From Clostridiales bacterium (GTDB lineage Bacteria; Bacillota_A; Clostridia; Peptostreptococcales; Anaerovoracaceae): a stretch of 7,853 bases of DNA. Under the pieces are notes generated by a model. It saw nothing but the letters and a program-made list of their open reading frames with translations, did not search any database and had not been told where the DNA came from. A program made the translations under genes and the position numbers. Shown piece after piece: positions 1 to 6,513 of this stretch (position 1 is its first letter; each line of letters begins with the position of its first letter). The stretch is from positions 1 through 7,853 of the forward strand of contig SVCR01000069.1 in NCBI GenBank assembly GCA_015058265.1. Reading direction: 5' to 3'.

Positions 1-83
1 GCCTTGCGTGCTACCAGCGGTGCTTCGATCTCCATCTGGGTCACGGTCGGTCTGAGAGACTTCCTTCTTACAATTTTATACAT
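1..83 (-). CDS. Partial: N-terminus of an NfnA/SudB/PyrK-like FAD/NAD-binding oxidoreductase subunit
   Basis: Only the first 27 codons are present; the gene runs off the low-coordinate edge. The start is ATG 83-81 behind AAGGAG (95-90, 6-nt spacer). The peptide begins MYKIVRRKSL and continues TVTQMEIEAPLVARK. This resembles the first beta strands of the flavin-binding domain in the sulfide dehydrogenase / ferredoxin-NADP reductase alpha subunit family (NfnA, SudB) and the related PyrK. An Nfn-type complex makes NADPH from NADH and reduced ferredoxin, which would feed the NADPH-dependent TrxB upstream; that link is inference. The same strand and a 99-nt gap containing a hairpin suggest operon membership or weak coupling. 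The call rests on a short peptide and could be a different member of the ferredoxin reductase-like superfamily. Confidence 0.6.
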   Translation of the reverse strand, partial: MYKIVRRKSLRPTVTQMEIEAPLVARK

Positions 84-111
84 TACTTGCTCCTTTTCGG
101 TATCTAATGAA

Positions 112-156
112 CCGGCCGGACATAAGAGAATCGGATTTATTCTCCAGTCCGGCCAG
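112..156 (-). other. Intercistronic two-tier hairpin downstream of grdD
   Basis: A 10-bp GC-rich stem pairs CTGGCCGGAC (156-147) with GTCCGGCCGG (121-112), with one T-G wobble. After a small asymmetric internal loop, a 6-bp stem pairs GAGAAT (144-139) with ATTCTC (131-126) around a 7-nt loop. The next bases are TTCATTAGATACC, so there is no U-tract. The following gene starts 28 nt downstream with its own Shine-Dalgarno. It could attenuate or protect the end of the grdCD message instead of ending the operon. Confidence 0.72.
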
Positions 157-182
157 GTCAAATGATATGTCAATTGCTGTTA

Positions 183-1340
183 CTAACCAATATATCCTTC
201 AGCAGTAAGAATTTCCTTAGCCTTCTCGAGATTAGCATCTGATACACGGATAATAGGTCCTGTGCATCCCATACCGCTTTCTGCGTAAATGCCGTTCTTC
301 CACAGTGCCTGAACACCGTCTTCAAGGTCCATGACCTCGATGCCAGGGATCTGTGCTGTTACGATCTCAGCAGGAGGTGCTTTTACTTCCTCTTCAGCTG
401 CGGCTGCAGGCTTTGCTGCTGCCTTTCTTGCCTTGAGGATATCTTCGAGGCCTGCCTTCTTGGCTGCTGCGAATTCCTTTGCAGCAACGTCGAACACCTT
501 GCCTCTTACAAGCTGTGCTGCATAGCGGATAGCTCCTGCGATAACAGGTGCTCCGGAAGCTCTTGAGATAATCATGACAAGTCTGTCATATCCCTCGCCG
601 ATTCCGGGGCCGTATCCGTAGCCGACAGCCTCGTAGCTGCCGCCTGTCTGGAATGCGGACATGGTCTTGACGAGCACGTTTCCTGTCAGTGAATCGGTGA
701 CCATGATGTCAGGGCTGCCCTGCAGGAGGTCGTTTCCTCTCATGACGCATCCGCCGTCTGCTCTTGCTGACTCTGCGAATCTGATAGGATAGCCGCCGTC
801 TGCAAGCTCCTTGAGAGCTTTCTCTGTCTGCCTTGCGCCGTCAACATTCAGGATGCCGACTGACGGGTCAGCGATACCGCAGGCCTTGGCAACGATGATG
901 CCGTATACAGCGTTCTTGATCATTCCCTCGATCCTGTCAGCACTTGATGTTCCTGTCGTGTTGGCGATGAACATCTCTTTGCCCTTGCCCGGAGTGATTA
1001 CTCTTCCGACTGTGGATACGCCGATCGGGAACGGGTAATGCATTGTAACTGCCGCATCGACTTCGCCGCTCTCAAGCAGCTCTTCCATCTTCTTGTGGCC
1101 TTCCTCGTCGTCAGCTACCTTGACGGTAGTGACTCCCGGTGCTTCAAGAGTGCCGATGTAGTAAACATCAACGCCCTCAGCTGCTGCCATTCTGGCAGCC
1201 TGCATCGAGTTCTCTTCGCCGTGTTCGCTTCCCATTCCGGTGAGCGCGATCTTAGGCTTCTTGCCGTAGCTGCCGCTTTCAAGTCCGTTAGCCATTTCAA
1301 GGAAGGTCTCGGCGATCAGTTTCTGAATATTCTGAGCCAT
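183..1340 (-). CDS. grdD: Glycine/sarcosine/betaine reductase complex protein C, alpha subunit GrdD
   Basis: Partner of GrdC in acetyl phosphate formation, related to phosphate acyltransferases of the PlsX type. It has 385 residues. An N-terminal catalytic domain (about 1-295) includes the glycine-rich YGYGPGIGEGYDR (241-253). An Ala/Lys/Glu/Pro-rich linker (about 303-323) follows, then a C-terminal segment with GMGCTGP. The cysteine there is residue 359 by count, the same position as the active-site Cys359 reported for GrdD of Eubacterium acidaminophilum; this supports both the start and a functional enzyme. The start ATG 1340 is preceded by AGGAGG (1351-1346, 5-nt spacer), 11 nt after grdC; the stop is TAG 185-183. 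Acetyl phosphate would be used by acetate kinase, which is not in the window. Confidence 0.96.
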   Translation of the reverse strand: MAQNIQKLIAETFLEMANGLESGSYGKKPKIALTGMGSEHGEENSMQAARMAAAEGVDVYYIGTLEAPGVTTVKVADDEEGHKKMEELLESGEVDAAVTMHYPFPIGVSTVGRVITPGKGKEMFIANTTGTSSADRIEGMIKNAVYGIIVAKACGIADPSVGILNVDGARQTEKALKELADGGYPIRFAESARADGGCVMRGNDLLQGSPDIMVTDSLTGNVLVKTMSAFQTGGSYEAVGYGYGPGIGEGYDRLVMIISRASGAPVIAGAIRYAAQLVRGKVFDVAAKEFAAAKKAGLEDILKARKAAAKPAAAAEEEVKAPPAEIVTAQIPGIEVMDLEDGVQALWKNGIYAESGMGCTGPIIRVSDANLEKAKEILTAEGYIG

Positions 1341-1351
1341 AGTGCCCTCCT

Positions 1352-2896
1352 TTACTCTGCCAGAAGTCCGGCTGCAAAATCCTTGAGTGCGTTTGCGATC
1401 AGTCCCTTTACTTCCTCTTCGGAAACGCCGGAGCCGCCTTCGCTCTGTCCGTTGTTAGCTTCGATTACAAATGATACACCATCGAACAGGTTGGTCATTC
1501 TTCCGAGGAAGAGACTTCCCTTACCGATTACCATAGCTCTCTTAATGGAGCCGTCGAGCATGAGGTCTCTGCATGGTCCCATGAAAGGAACGCCTGAAGG
1601 AATGTGACCCTGTGTAGGTGCCCAGCCCTTCATACCGTGCTCAACGATGAAGCTTGCAAGTTCCTTCTTTTCGATTGCGCCCTTCTTGACACCAAGAGCA
1701 GCGATCATCTTGTAGTTAGCTTCAGGAACATCACCTGCGCCAGCCGGCTTTGTGATGTCAGGGTTCTGCATCTCAGGTGCATACTTATCAACATCAGTGA
1801 TTGAGAGACCTGCTGCATCCAGCGGATCAGTTACAAGAGAGCTGATGACCGCCTGTGGCGATGAGCCTGTACCAACTGTATGTCTTCCGACAATATCTGT
1901 ACGAATGACCGGATCAATGCCGTTGTCCTCACTGATCAGGACCGAAAAGCCTGCAAGGCAGTCTTCGAGGATCGGGAGACCCTTTTCAACATGGCTCTTG
2001 CCGTTCATTCCAAGCTTAGCGGTACAGCCACCGGCGGTCACAACTACATTCTTGAAGGTTCCTGCCTTAACCAGTGAAGCTGCGTTCAGCAGTGCATGTG
2101 CAGGGCCAGCGCAGAATCCTCTGGTATCCGAACCTGTTGCATGTGTAAATCCGGCGATCTCAGCAGCAGCCTTAGCGAAGTTGCCGCCGCCTCTCTGGTT
2201 CATGTCACCGCATGCTTCCTCAGCACAGTCGATCACATAATCAATTTCAGCCGGATCAATACCAGTTACTCTTACAAGGTGCAGAAGCGAAAGTACGCTT
2301 GTTGCCTTGGATGCAATGTTCTCGAGCATTACGTGTGCCGAAAGGTTGACGTCTACATCATGAGCTTTCTTGACAACGCCTACGAGCTTATCGTTGAAAT
2401 AGAGTCCGCATCCGCCGTCAGCAACAACTGCAGCAAGACTCTCTTCTGTAAAGTTTGCGTTCTTGTCAAGCACAGCGATCTGTTCATCTGTGAACATTCC
2501 ATGAGCTGCGAGCTTTGCCTTAACGTCTGCGGCAAACCCTGCTTCAAGCTCTACGAGATCGAATGTGTCGCAGATCTGCATGAGTCCGTAGTATTCGTCC
2601 TCAGGCATGATCTCTCCGTATTTTCCTGTTCTGTCTGTGATTTCTGTCGGGTTTTCAAACCATGGGAAAGCTACAGCCTTGAGTTCTTCGTTGTTAATGT
2701 TTCCGATATATGCCTGATTAGGAGCATATTTAACAGCGTCCTCGAAGCTTCTTAAGTGCTTAGGAAGTTCCTTAAGATATTCGCCGTCCGGGTTAACAAC
2801 TCTCTCTGTAACCTGTGTAGCTCCGTCATGGATAACCATGTCAGGTGTATGTGCCAGTGTATAGCTGGCGCCCTTTAATACTGCATAATTGCTCAT
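1352..2896 (-). CDS. grdC: Glycine/sarcosine/betaine reductase complex protein C, beta subunit GrdC
   Basis: Larger subunit of protein C, which works with GrdD to release the two-carbon unit from GrdA as acetyl phosphate. The 514 residues match the family length of about 513. It belongs to the thiolase-like (FabH-related) fold. GSDTRGFCAGPAHALLNAA (255-273) carries Cys262 in a position resembling a condensing-enzyme nucleophile, and GWAPTQGHIPSGVPFMGP (424-441) carries a conserved-looking His431. The catalytic roles of Cys262 and His431 are inferred from fold similarity. The start is ATG 2896 behind AGGAGA (2910-2905, 8-nt spacer). The stop TAA (1354-1352) overlaps the Shine-Dalgarno of grdD, which begins 11 nt later, so the two subunits are tightly co-translated. 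No truncation or frameshift is seen. Confidence 0.96.
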   Translation of the reverse strand: MSNYAVLKGASYTLAHTPDMVIHDGATQVTERVVNPDGEYLKELPKHLRSFEDAVKYAPNQAYIGNINNEELKAVAFPWFENPTEITDRTGKYGEIMPEDEYYGLMQICDTFDLVELEAGFAADVKAKLAAHGMFTDEQIAVLDKNANFTEESLAAVVADGGCGLYFNDKLVGVVKKAHDVDVNLSAHVMLENIASKATSVLSLLHLVRVTGIDPAEIDYVIDCAEEACGDMNQRGGGNFAKAAAEIAGFTHATGSDTRGFCAGPAHALLNAASLVKAGTFKNVVVTAGGCTAKLGMNGKSHVEKGLPILEDCLAGFSVLISEDNGIDPVIRTDIVGRHTVGTGSSPQAVISSLVTDPLDAAGLSITDVDKYAPEMQNPDITKPAGAGDVPEANYKMIAALGVKKGAIEKKELASFIVEHGMKGWAPTQGHIPSGVPFMGPCRDLMLDGSIKRAMVIGKGSLFLGRMTNLFDGVSFVIEANNGQSEGGSGVSEEEVKGLIANALKDFAAGLLAE

Positions 2897-2925
2897 AGTA
2901 TTATTCTCCTGTTTTCTGTTTTAAT

Positions 2926-2965
2926 ATGCTCTGCGGACCCGGCTTTCCCGGATCCGGCAGAGCAT
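2926..2965 (-). other. Intercistronic 17-bp hairpin between trxA and grdC
   Basis: In the 81-nt gap, ATGCTCTG (2965-2958) pairs with CAGAGCAT (2933-2926), and CGGATCCGG (2956-2948) pairs with CCGGGTCCG (2942-2934). The loop is GAAAG, with a single bulged C at 2957 and one T-G wobble. The 17 paired bases make it the strongest structure in the window. It is followed by ATTAAAACAG, not a T-run, so full termination is unlikely, and grdC has its own Shine-Dalgarno (AGGAGA, 2910-2905). It probably acts in RNA processing, 3'-end stabilisation or partial readthrough. Confidence 0.82.
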
Positions 2966-2977
2966 TTCAATACTATG

Positions 2978-3295
2978 CTATACGTATTTCTCTACCATTG
3001 CCTTAACAGCATCAGCAGTAGCATCGTCCTTAACGAGCTCCTCAACCTTCTCGCCATTCTGATAGATTGCGATTACAGGGAGTCCCATTATTTTCTGACC
3101 GATAGCAACTCTTCTTGCCTTGGTTGTATTCAGTGCAGCAAACTTAAGCTTGTCGCCGTACTGATCAGCAAGAGCGTGTACATGTGGCATAAGAGCCTGG
3201 CATGGAACACATCCGTCACCATAGAAATCTACTACTACAGTACCTTCTGCCTTAAGAACCTCTTCTTCAAAAGTTTTCTTATCAACCTCTAACAT
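2978..3295 (-). CDS. trxA: Thioredoxin with GCVPC active site, glycine reductase type
   Basis: Cytosolic thioredoxin of 105 residues. The redox site is GDGCVPCQ with Cys29 and Cys32; the usual W-C-G-P-C is replaced by G-C-V-P-C. This replacement is known from thioredoxins of amino-acid-reducing clostridia such as Eubacterium acidaminophilum. The cis-proline loop GLPVIAIYQNG (Pro73) and the C-terminal helix are present. It reduces the selenylsulfide left on GrdA after each catalytic cycle and is itself reduced by TrxB, encoded 44 nt upstream. The start ATG 3295 follows AAGGAGG (3310-3304, 8-nt spacer); the stop is TAG 2980-2978. A strong hairpin separates it from grdC. Confidence 0.96.
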   Translation of the reverse strand: MLEVDKKTFEEEVLKAEGTVVVDFYGDGCVPCQALMPHVHALADQYGDKLKFAALNTTKARRVAIGQKIMGLPVIAIYQNGEKVEELVKDDATADAVKAMVEKYV

Positions 3296-3339
3296 TAATC
3301 TGTCCTCCTTGATTGAATGAAAAGATAAATTATTCTTCT

Positions 3340-4293
3340 TTAGAACTTATAAGCTGTTCCGTTAAGCTCCTCAATGTACTTGCCTGCCTGTGTAGCTGCG
3401 ATAGCTCCGTCAGCAGCTGCAGTAACGACCTGTCTGAGACTCTTCTTGCGGATATCTCCTGCAGCGAAAACGCCCGGGATATTTGTGTGCATGTCATCAT
3501 CAGTGATGATGTATCCTCTCTCCATGTCGATCTTGCCTTCGTATATTGTTGAAAGCGGCTTGAATCCTATGAATACGAAGATTCCGAATGTTCCGTCTTC
3601 TTCGTCAGCAAAGATCTCTCTGGTCTCGCCTGTCTTGGTGTCCTTGACTACCATGCTTGTGACGATTCCGTCGCCCTTGATTTCCTCTACTGTTGTATTC
3701 CACATGAATTCCAGCTTCTCATTAGCGAATGCCTTCTCCTGAATGGATCTTGCTGCTCTGAGCTGGTCTCTTCTGTGGATAAGTGTTACCTTGCGGGCAA
3801 ACTTTGTGAGGTACATAGCCTCCTCTACTGCTGCGTCTCCGCCGCCTACTACGTATACTTCGAAGTCTTCGAAGAATGCTGCGTCGCATGTAGCGCAGTA
3901 TGAAACGCCTTTGCCTGTGAATTCCTTTTCACCAGGGCATCCGATCGTTGTATGTGTAGCTCCGCCTGTGATGATAACAGCCTTAGCCTGATACTCGCCC
4001 TTGGTTCCTTTGATTATCTTTACGTCACCCTCGAGTTCAACGTCAGTGACTGTGTCTTCTACTCTTGTGCATCCGAACTTATCTGCCTGTGCAACCATAC
4101 GGGCAATAAGTGAAGGACCTGTTTCACCTTCGATTGCTCCCGGATAGTTCTCAAGTTCATCTGTAATTACGATCTGTCCGCCGTATTTCTGCTGTTCAAT
4201 GATCAGTGTGTCCATCTTGGCTCTTCCTGCATAAAGTCCTGCTGCAAGACCTGCAGGGCCTCCGCCGATGATCACGATATCATAAGTTTTCAT
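3340..4293 (-). CDS. trxB: Thioredoxin reductase (NADPH, FAD, CATC active site)
   Basis: Low-molecular-weight flavoprotein that passes electrons from NADPH through FAD and a redox-active disulfide to thioredoxin. It has 317 residues, the normal length. The FAD-binding motif GGGPAGLAAGLYAGRA is near residue 10 and the active site CATC is at 133-136. The NADPH-binding VVGGGDAAVEEA is at 148-159, with HRRDQLR (173-179) matching the HRRxxxR motif for the 2'-phosphate, and GVFAAGD (274-280) closes the FAD site. NADPH specificity is therefore likely, unlike ferredoxin-dependent relatives. I chose ATG 4293 rather than an in-frame ATG at 4308, because the longer form would translate the GGAGGT Shine-Dalgarno as Glu-Val. 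trxA follows after 44 nt. In this operon its job is to recycle oxidised GrdA via TrxA. Confidence 0.96.
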   Translation of the reverse strand: MKTYDIVIIGGGPAGLAAGLYAGRAKMDTLIIEQQKYGGQIVITDELENYPGAIEGETGPSLIARMVAQADKFGCTRVEDTVTDVELEGDVKIIKGTKGEYQAKAVIITGGATHTTIGCPGEKEFTGKGVSYCATCDAAFFEDFEVYVVGGGDAAVEEAMYLTKFARKVTLIHRRDQLRAARSIQEKAFANEKLEFMWNTTVEEIKGDGIVTSMVVKDTKTGETREIFADEEDGTFGIFVFIGFKPLSTIYEGKIDMERGYIITDDDMHTNIPGVFAAGDIRKKSLRQVVTAAADGAIAATQAGKYIEELNGTAYKF

Positions 4294-4300
4294 GTGGCTC

Positions 4301-4306
4301 ACCTCC
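4301..4306 (-). promoter_or_regulatory. trxB ribosome binding site that decides the start
   Basis: GGAGGT lies 7 nt before ATG 4293-4291, ideal spacing. It falls inside the five-codon extension that would result from starting at ATG 4308, so the upstream ATG is very unlikely to be used. Confidence 0.88.
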
Positions 4307-4335
4307 ATGATTAAGTAGGTTGAATTGATTCTTTA

Positions 4336-4388
4336 GAATAGGACGCCGCCCTTAGGGAGGTTTACTCGATACGAGCAGCGCCCTATCC
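4336..4388 (-). other. Intercistronic branched RNA structure between grdA and trxB
   Basis: An outer 11-bp stem pairs GGATAGGGCGC (4388-4378) with GCGTCCTATTC (4346-4336), including two G-T wobbles. It encloses two small hairpins: CTCG-TAT-CGAG (4375-4365) and CCC-TAA-GGG (4357-4349). Outside it, TGATT (4395-4391) can pair with AATCA (4330-4326). The result resembles a three-way junction filling most of the 106-nt gap (4399-4294). It has no U-tract and does not match a riboswitch class I recognise. It may be an RNA processing or stability element; the fold was made by eye. Confidence 0.6.
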
Positions 4389-4399
4389 TCAATCAGTTA

Positions 4400-4870
4400 T
4401 TATGCTTCGGCGACCTGTTCGCGAATAGCATTCATTTCATCGCAAATGTCGTCAACATCCAGCACCATTTCCATCATGCTGATCTGCTCATCATATACAG
4501 CCTCATCGATCTCTGCTTTGATCTCAGGCTCGCATATGTGGTAACATGGGAGTTTCAACGAAACCCCTGCCAGACACCCCGCAAATGTAGGATCTCCGAG
4601 AGCTACTGTCTCAGCAGCAAGACCAGCGGCCTCACCCTCAGCAGCACCTACGAGTACTACGAGCTGATCTGCTCCGTACTGGTCGTAGAATTCTTTAACT
4701 CTCTTCTGATTCTCCAGATCCATGGCTCCGGCAGCCGTTCAGACGAAGCACTCGGTCGAGCTGAATACGACCTCGGCTCCTGCTGACTCGGCACATTCAG
4801 CTATCGCAGGACCAGGAATACCATCGCGGTCTCCGATGACGATAACTTTCTTTCCGTTCAGAATAGCCAT
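4400..4870 (-). CDS. grdA: Glycine/sarcosine/betaine reductase selenoprotein A, Sec at codon 44
   Basis: Small soluble selenoprotein shared by glycine, sarcosine and betaine reductases. Its selenocysteine carries the carboxymethyl group from protein B to protein C. The frame starts at ATG 4870-4868 behind AAAGGAG (4883-4877, 6-nt spacer) and ends at TAA 4402-4400: 156 residues, the normal GrdA length. Codon 44 is TGA (4741-4739) in the context [16 protein letters not shown], the diagnostic GrdA active site, with Cys41 and Sec44 forming the CxxU pair oxidised in each turnover. The N-terminus ([17 protein letters not shown]) also matches the family. A standard gene caller would start at Met50 (4723) and lose the catalytic third of the protein. 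A 142-nt leader with a hairpin precedes it; trxB follows after a 106-nt structured gap. Identification is secure. Confidence 0.97.
4712..4741 (-). promoter_or_regulatory. UGA selenocysteine codon and candidate SECIS hairpin in grdA
   Basis: After TGA (4741-4739), CCGGA (4731-4727) can pair with TCTGG (4718-4714) around an 8-nt loop GCCATGGA. The stem extends by CT (4734-4733) with AG (4713-4712) past a bulged G (4732), a shape and spacing like bacterial SECIS stems. A competing shorter hairpin, GGCT (4736-4733) with AGCC (4727-4724), is also possible. Selenocysteine insertion is certain from the protein context; which fold SelB recognises is not. Confidence 0.7.
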
Positions 4871-4914
4871 CAGTTTCTCCTTTCTTACTTAGAGCTTTGA
4901 AAGATATTTATTAG

Positions 4915-4952
4915 GTTCCGGCCGCATTCAATAGGGGCACTGCAGCCGGAAC
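4915..4952 (-). other. Intercistronic 12-bp hairpin upstream of grdA
   Basis: In the 142-nt gap between the transporter gene and grdA (5012-4871), GTTCCGGCTGCA (4952-4941) pairs over its full 12 bases with TGCGGCCGGAAC (4926-4915), with one T-G wobble, around a 14-nt loop. It is followed by CCTAATAAATATC rather than a run of T, so it is not a classic intrinsic terminator. It could be a processing or stability element separating the transporter message from the grdA message, or a partial attenuator. The rest of the gap is AT-rich with no gene; the grdA Shine-Dalgarno is at 4883-4877. Confidence 0.75.
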
Positions 4953-5012
4953 AACTTATTAGAAGTCAAACAGATTAGTGCTCAACTATCTAACCGTATG
5001 TTTGCTCAGGCA

Positions 5013-6500
5013 CTATTTCTCGCGCTCGTTCTTGAGTGCCTTTACAAGAGCGGCCATCGAGATGACCATGATAAAGGCAAACGGGAACGCAGCTACGATC
5101 GAAAGTGTCTGCAGCATGCTCAGACCATTTCCGTTTCCGAGCATCATTGCCGCTGCCAGAGCGGCCATGAGCACACCCCAGATGATCTTGGTCTTATTCG
5201 TTGGATCAAGTGTTCCCTTTTCACTGTACATACCCAGCACATAAGTTGCTGAATTAGCTGAGGTAATGAAGAATGTACAGATCAGCACAAACATGATCAC
5301 GGATATGACCATACCCAGAGGATACTCTTTGAGTACCAGGAACAGTGCTGTCGAAGTGGACTGTACTGCCTGTTTGATGACTTCCAGGTCGCACTTCATG
5401 CCGAGTGTTCCGTAAATTGCGAACCAGATTACAGAGAATCCGGCCGGGATGAACATTACTCCCTTGACAAACTGTCCTATTGTCCTGCCTCTTGATATTC
5501 TCGCGATGAAGGACCCTGTGAATGGTGCCCAAGCGATCCACCATGCCCAGTAGAAGGTTGTCCAGGACTTGTACCAGTCAGCGTCTCCGAACGCACCTAC
5601 TTCAAAGGTGTTGGAAACGAGTCCGCTGATATAAGCTCCGAGGCCTTCTGTAAGGTTGTTCAGGATCGGAACGGTCGGACCGATGATGAACAGAAGCAGC
5701 ATCACGCCTATCGCGATTCTAATGTTGAGGTCACAGACTTTGCTGATACCCTTATCTACTCCCATGACCGCTGTTGCTGTGTATATAAGACCCAGCACTA
5801 CGATCAGGATAAGCTGTACCATATGGGTCTCCGGTATTCCTGCAAGGAAATTCATTCCTGAATTGATCTGCAGAACACCGAGTCCCAGTGAAGTTGCCAC
5901 TCCTCCGGCTGTCGCGAAGATAGCCAGAATGTCGATAACCTTACCGATCCATCCGTTGGTTCTATCCTCACCGATCAGAGGAATAAATACCGAGCTTACG
6001 AGAGCCGGTTTGCCCTTGCGGAACTGCATGTATGCAAGTGCAAGAGCGAGTACCGAGTAATTCGCCCACGGGTGAATTCCCCAGTGAAGGAATGACTTAG
6101 TGAAAGCCATTCTCATTGCTTCGTCTGAAGCTGATTCCAGCCCCCCTATAGGAGCGAGGTAATAATTCAGGGGTTCTGCAACACCCCAGAACACCAGACC
6201 TACGCCCATGCCGGCAGAAAACAGCATAGCGAACCATGTAAGATCGCTGTAATCAGGCGTCGAATCATCAGGTCCCAGTCTTACATTCTTGTAATTACTG
6301 AAGAACCCTATCCAGATACAGAACACCACGAAAGCTGTCATTGCAACTGCGTAGAACCAGCCGAAGTTAGTGGTCAAGAAGTTCATGCTGCCGGTTGCAG
6401 CGACTCCGAATGAATCCGGGAGAATGATTCCCCACAGACATATAGCGAGAGTCAGCACAACCGAGATGATGAACACCACGTTGCTCTTAGTCTCTTTCAT
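5013..6500 (-). CDS. BCCT-family betaine/carnitine/choline transporter
   Basis: Secondary transporter of the betaine-carnitine-choline family, 495 residues, with about 12 hydrophobic segments in the inner membrane. Family landmarks in order: GMGVGLVFWGVAEP (97-110), HWGIHPWANYSVLALALAY (139-157), and the tryptophan-rich signature WTTFYWAWWIAW (313-324). That signature holds W318, W320, W321 and W324, matching the aromatic substrate box of TM8 in BetP. FFITSANSA (410-418) keeps the Thr-Ser pair (413-414) that forms part of the Na2 site in BetP, which suggests sodium coupling, though this is inference. Both termini are short compared with osmoregulated BetP (about 595 residues), fitting nutrient uptake rather than osmosensing. 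The start is ATG 6500 behind AGGTGA (6512-6507, 6-nt spacer), 13 nt after grdH, so the two are almost certainly co-transcribed. Likely substrate is glycine betaine for the reductase; choline or carnitine cannot be excluded. Confidence 0.92.
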   Translation of the reverse strand: MKETKSNVVFIISVVLTLAICLWGIILPDSFGVAATGSMNFLTTNFGWFYAVAMTAFVVFCIWIGFFSNYKNVRLGPDDSTPDYSDLTWFAMLFSAGMGVGLVFWGVAEPLNYYLAPIGGLESASDEAMRMAFTKSFLHWGIHPWANYSVLALALAYMQFRKGKPALVSSVFIPLIGEDRTNGWIGKVIDILAIFATAGGVATSLGLGVLQINSGMNFLAGIPETHMVQLILIVVLGLIYTATAVMGVDKGISKVCDLNIRIAIGVMLLLFIIGPTVPILNNLTEGLGAYISGLVSNTFEVGAFGDADWYKSWTTFYWAWWIAWAPFTGSFIARISRGRTIGQFVKGVMFIPAGFSVIWFAIYGTLGMKCDLEVIKQAVQSTSTALFLVLKEYPLGMVISVIMFVLICTFFITSANSATYVLGMYSEKGTLDPTNKTKIIWGVLMAALAAAMMLGNGNGLSMLQTLSIVAAFPFAFIMVISMAALVKALKNEREK

Positions 6501-6513
6501 GGCAAGTCACCTG

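Noticed and set aside
112..156. Rho-independent terminator after grdD
   Set aside because: The stem is strong but is followed by TTCATTAGATACC with no U-tract, and a same-strand gene with its own ribosome binding site starts 28 nt on.
1038..1607. Plus-strand open frame of 189 codons
   Set aside because: It lies opposite grdD and grdC, has no recognisable domain and no convincing ribosome binding site, and is a shadow of the real genes.
2096..2755. Plus-strand open frame of 219 codons, cysteine-rich
   Set aside because: It is wholly antisense to grdC. The cysteine and serine richness comes from reverse reading of grdC codons, and no family is recognised.
4294..4399. Glycine riboswitch in the grdA-trxB gap
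   Set aside because: The structured element is too short and lacks the tandem aptamer architecture expected of glycine riboswitches.
4904..4931. Possible promoter before grdA (TTGAAT and TAAATA)
   Set aside because: The spacing is about 15 nt, the -35-like hexamer is buried in the hairpin and the -10 match is weak; AT-rich spacer sequence gives such matches by chance.
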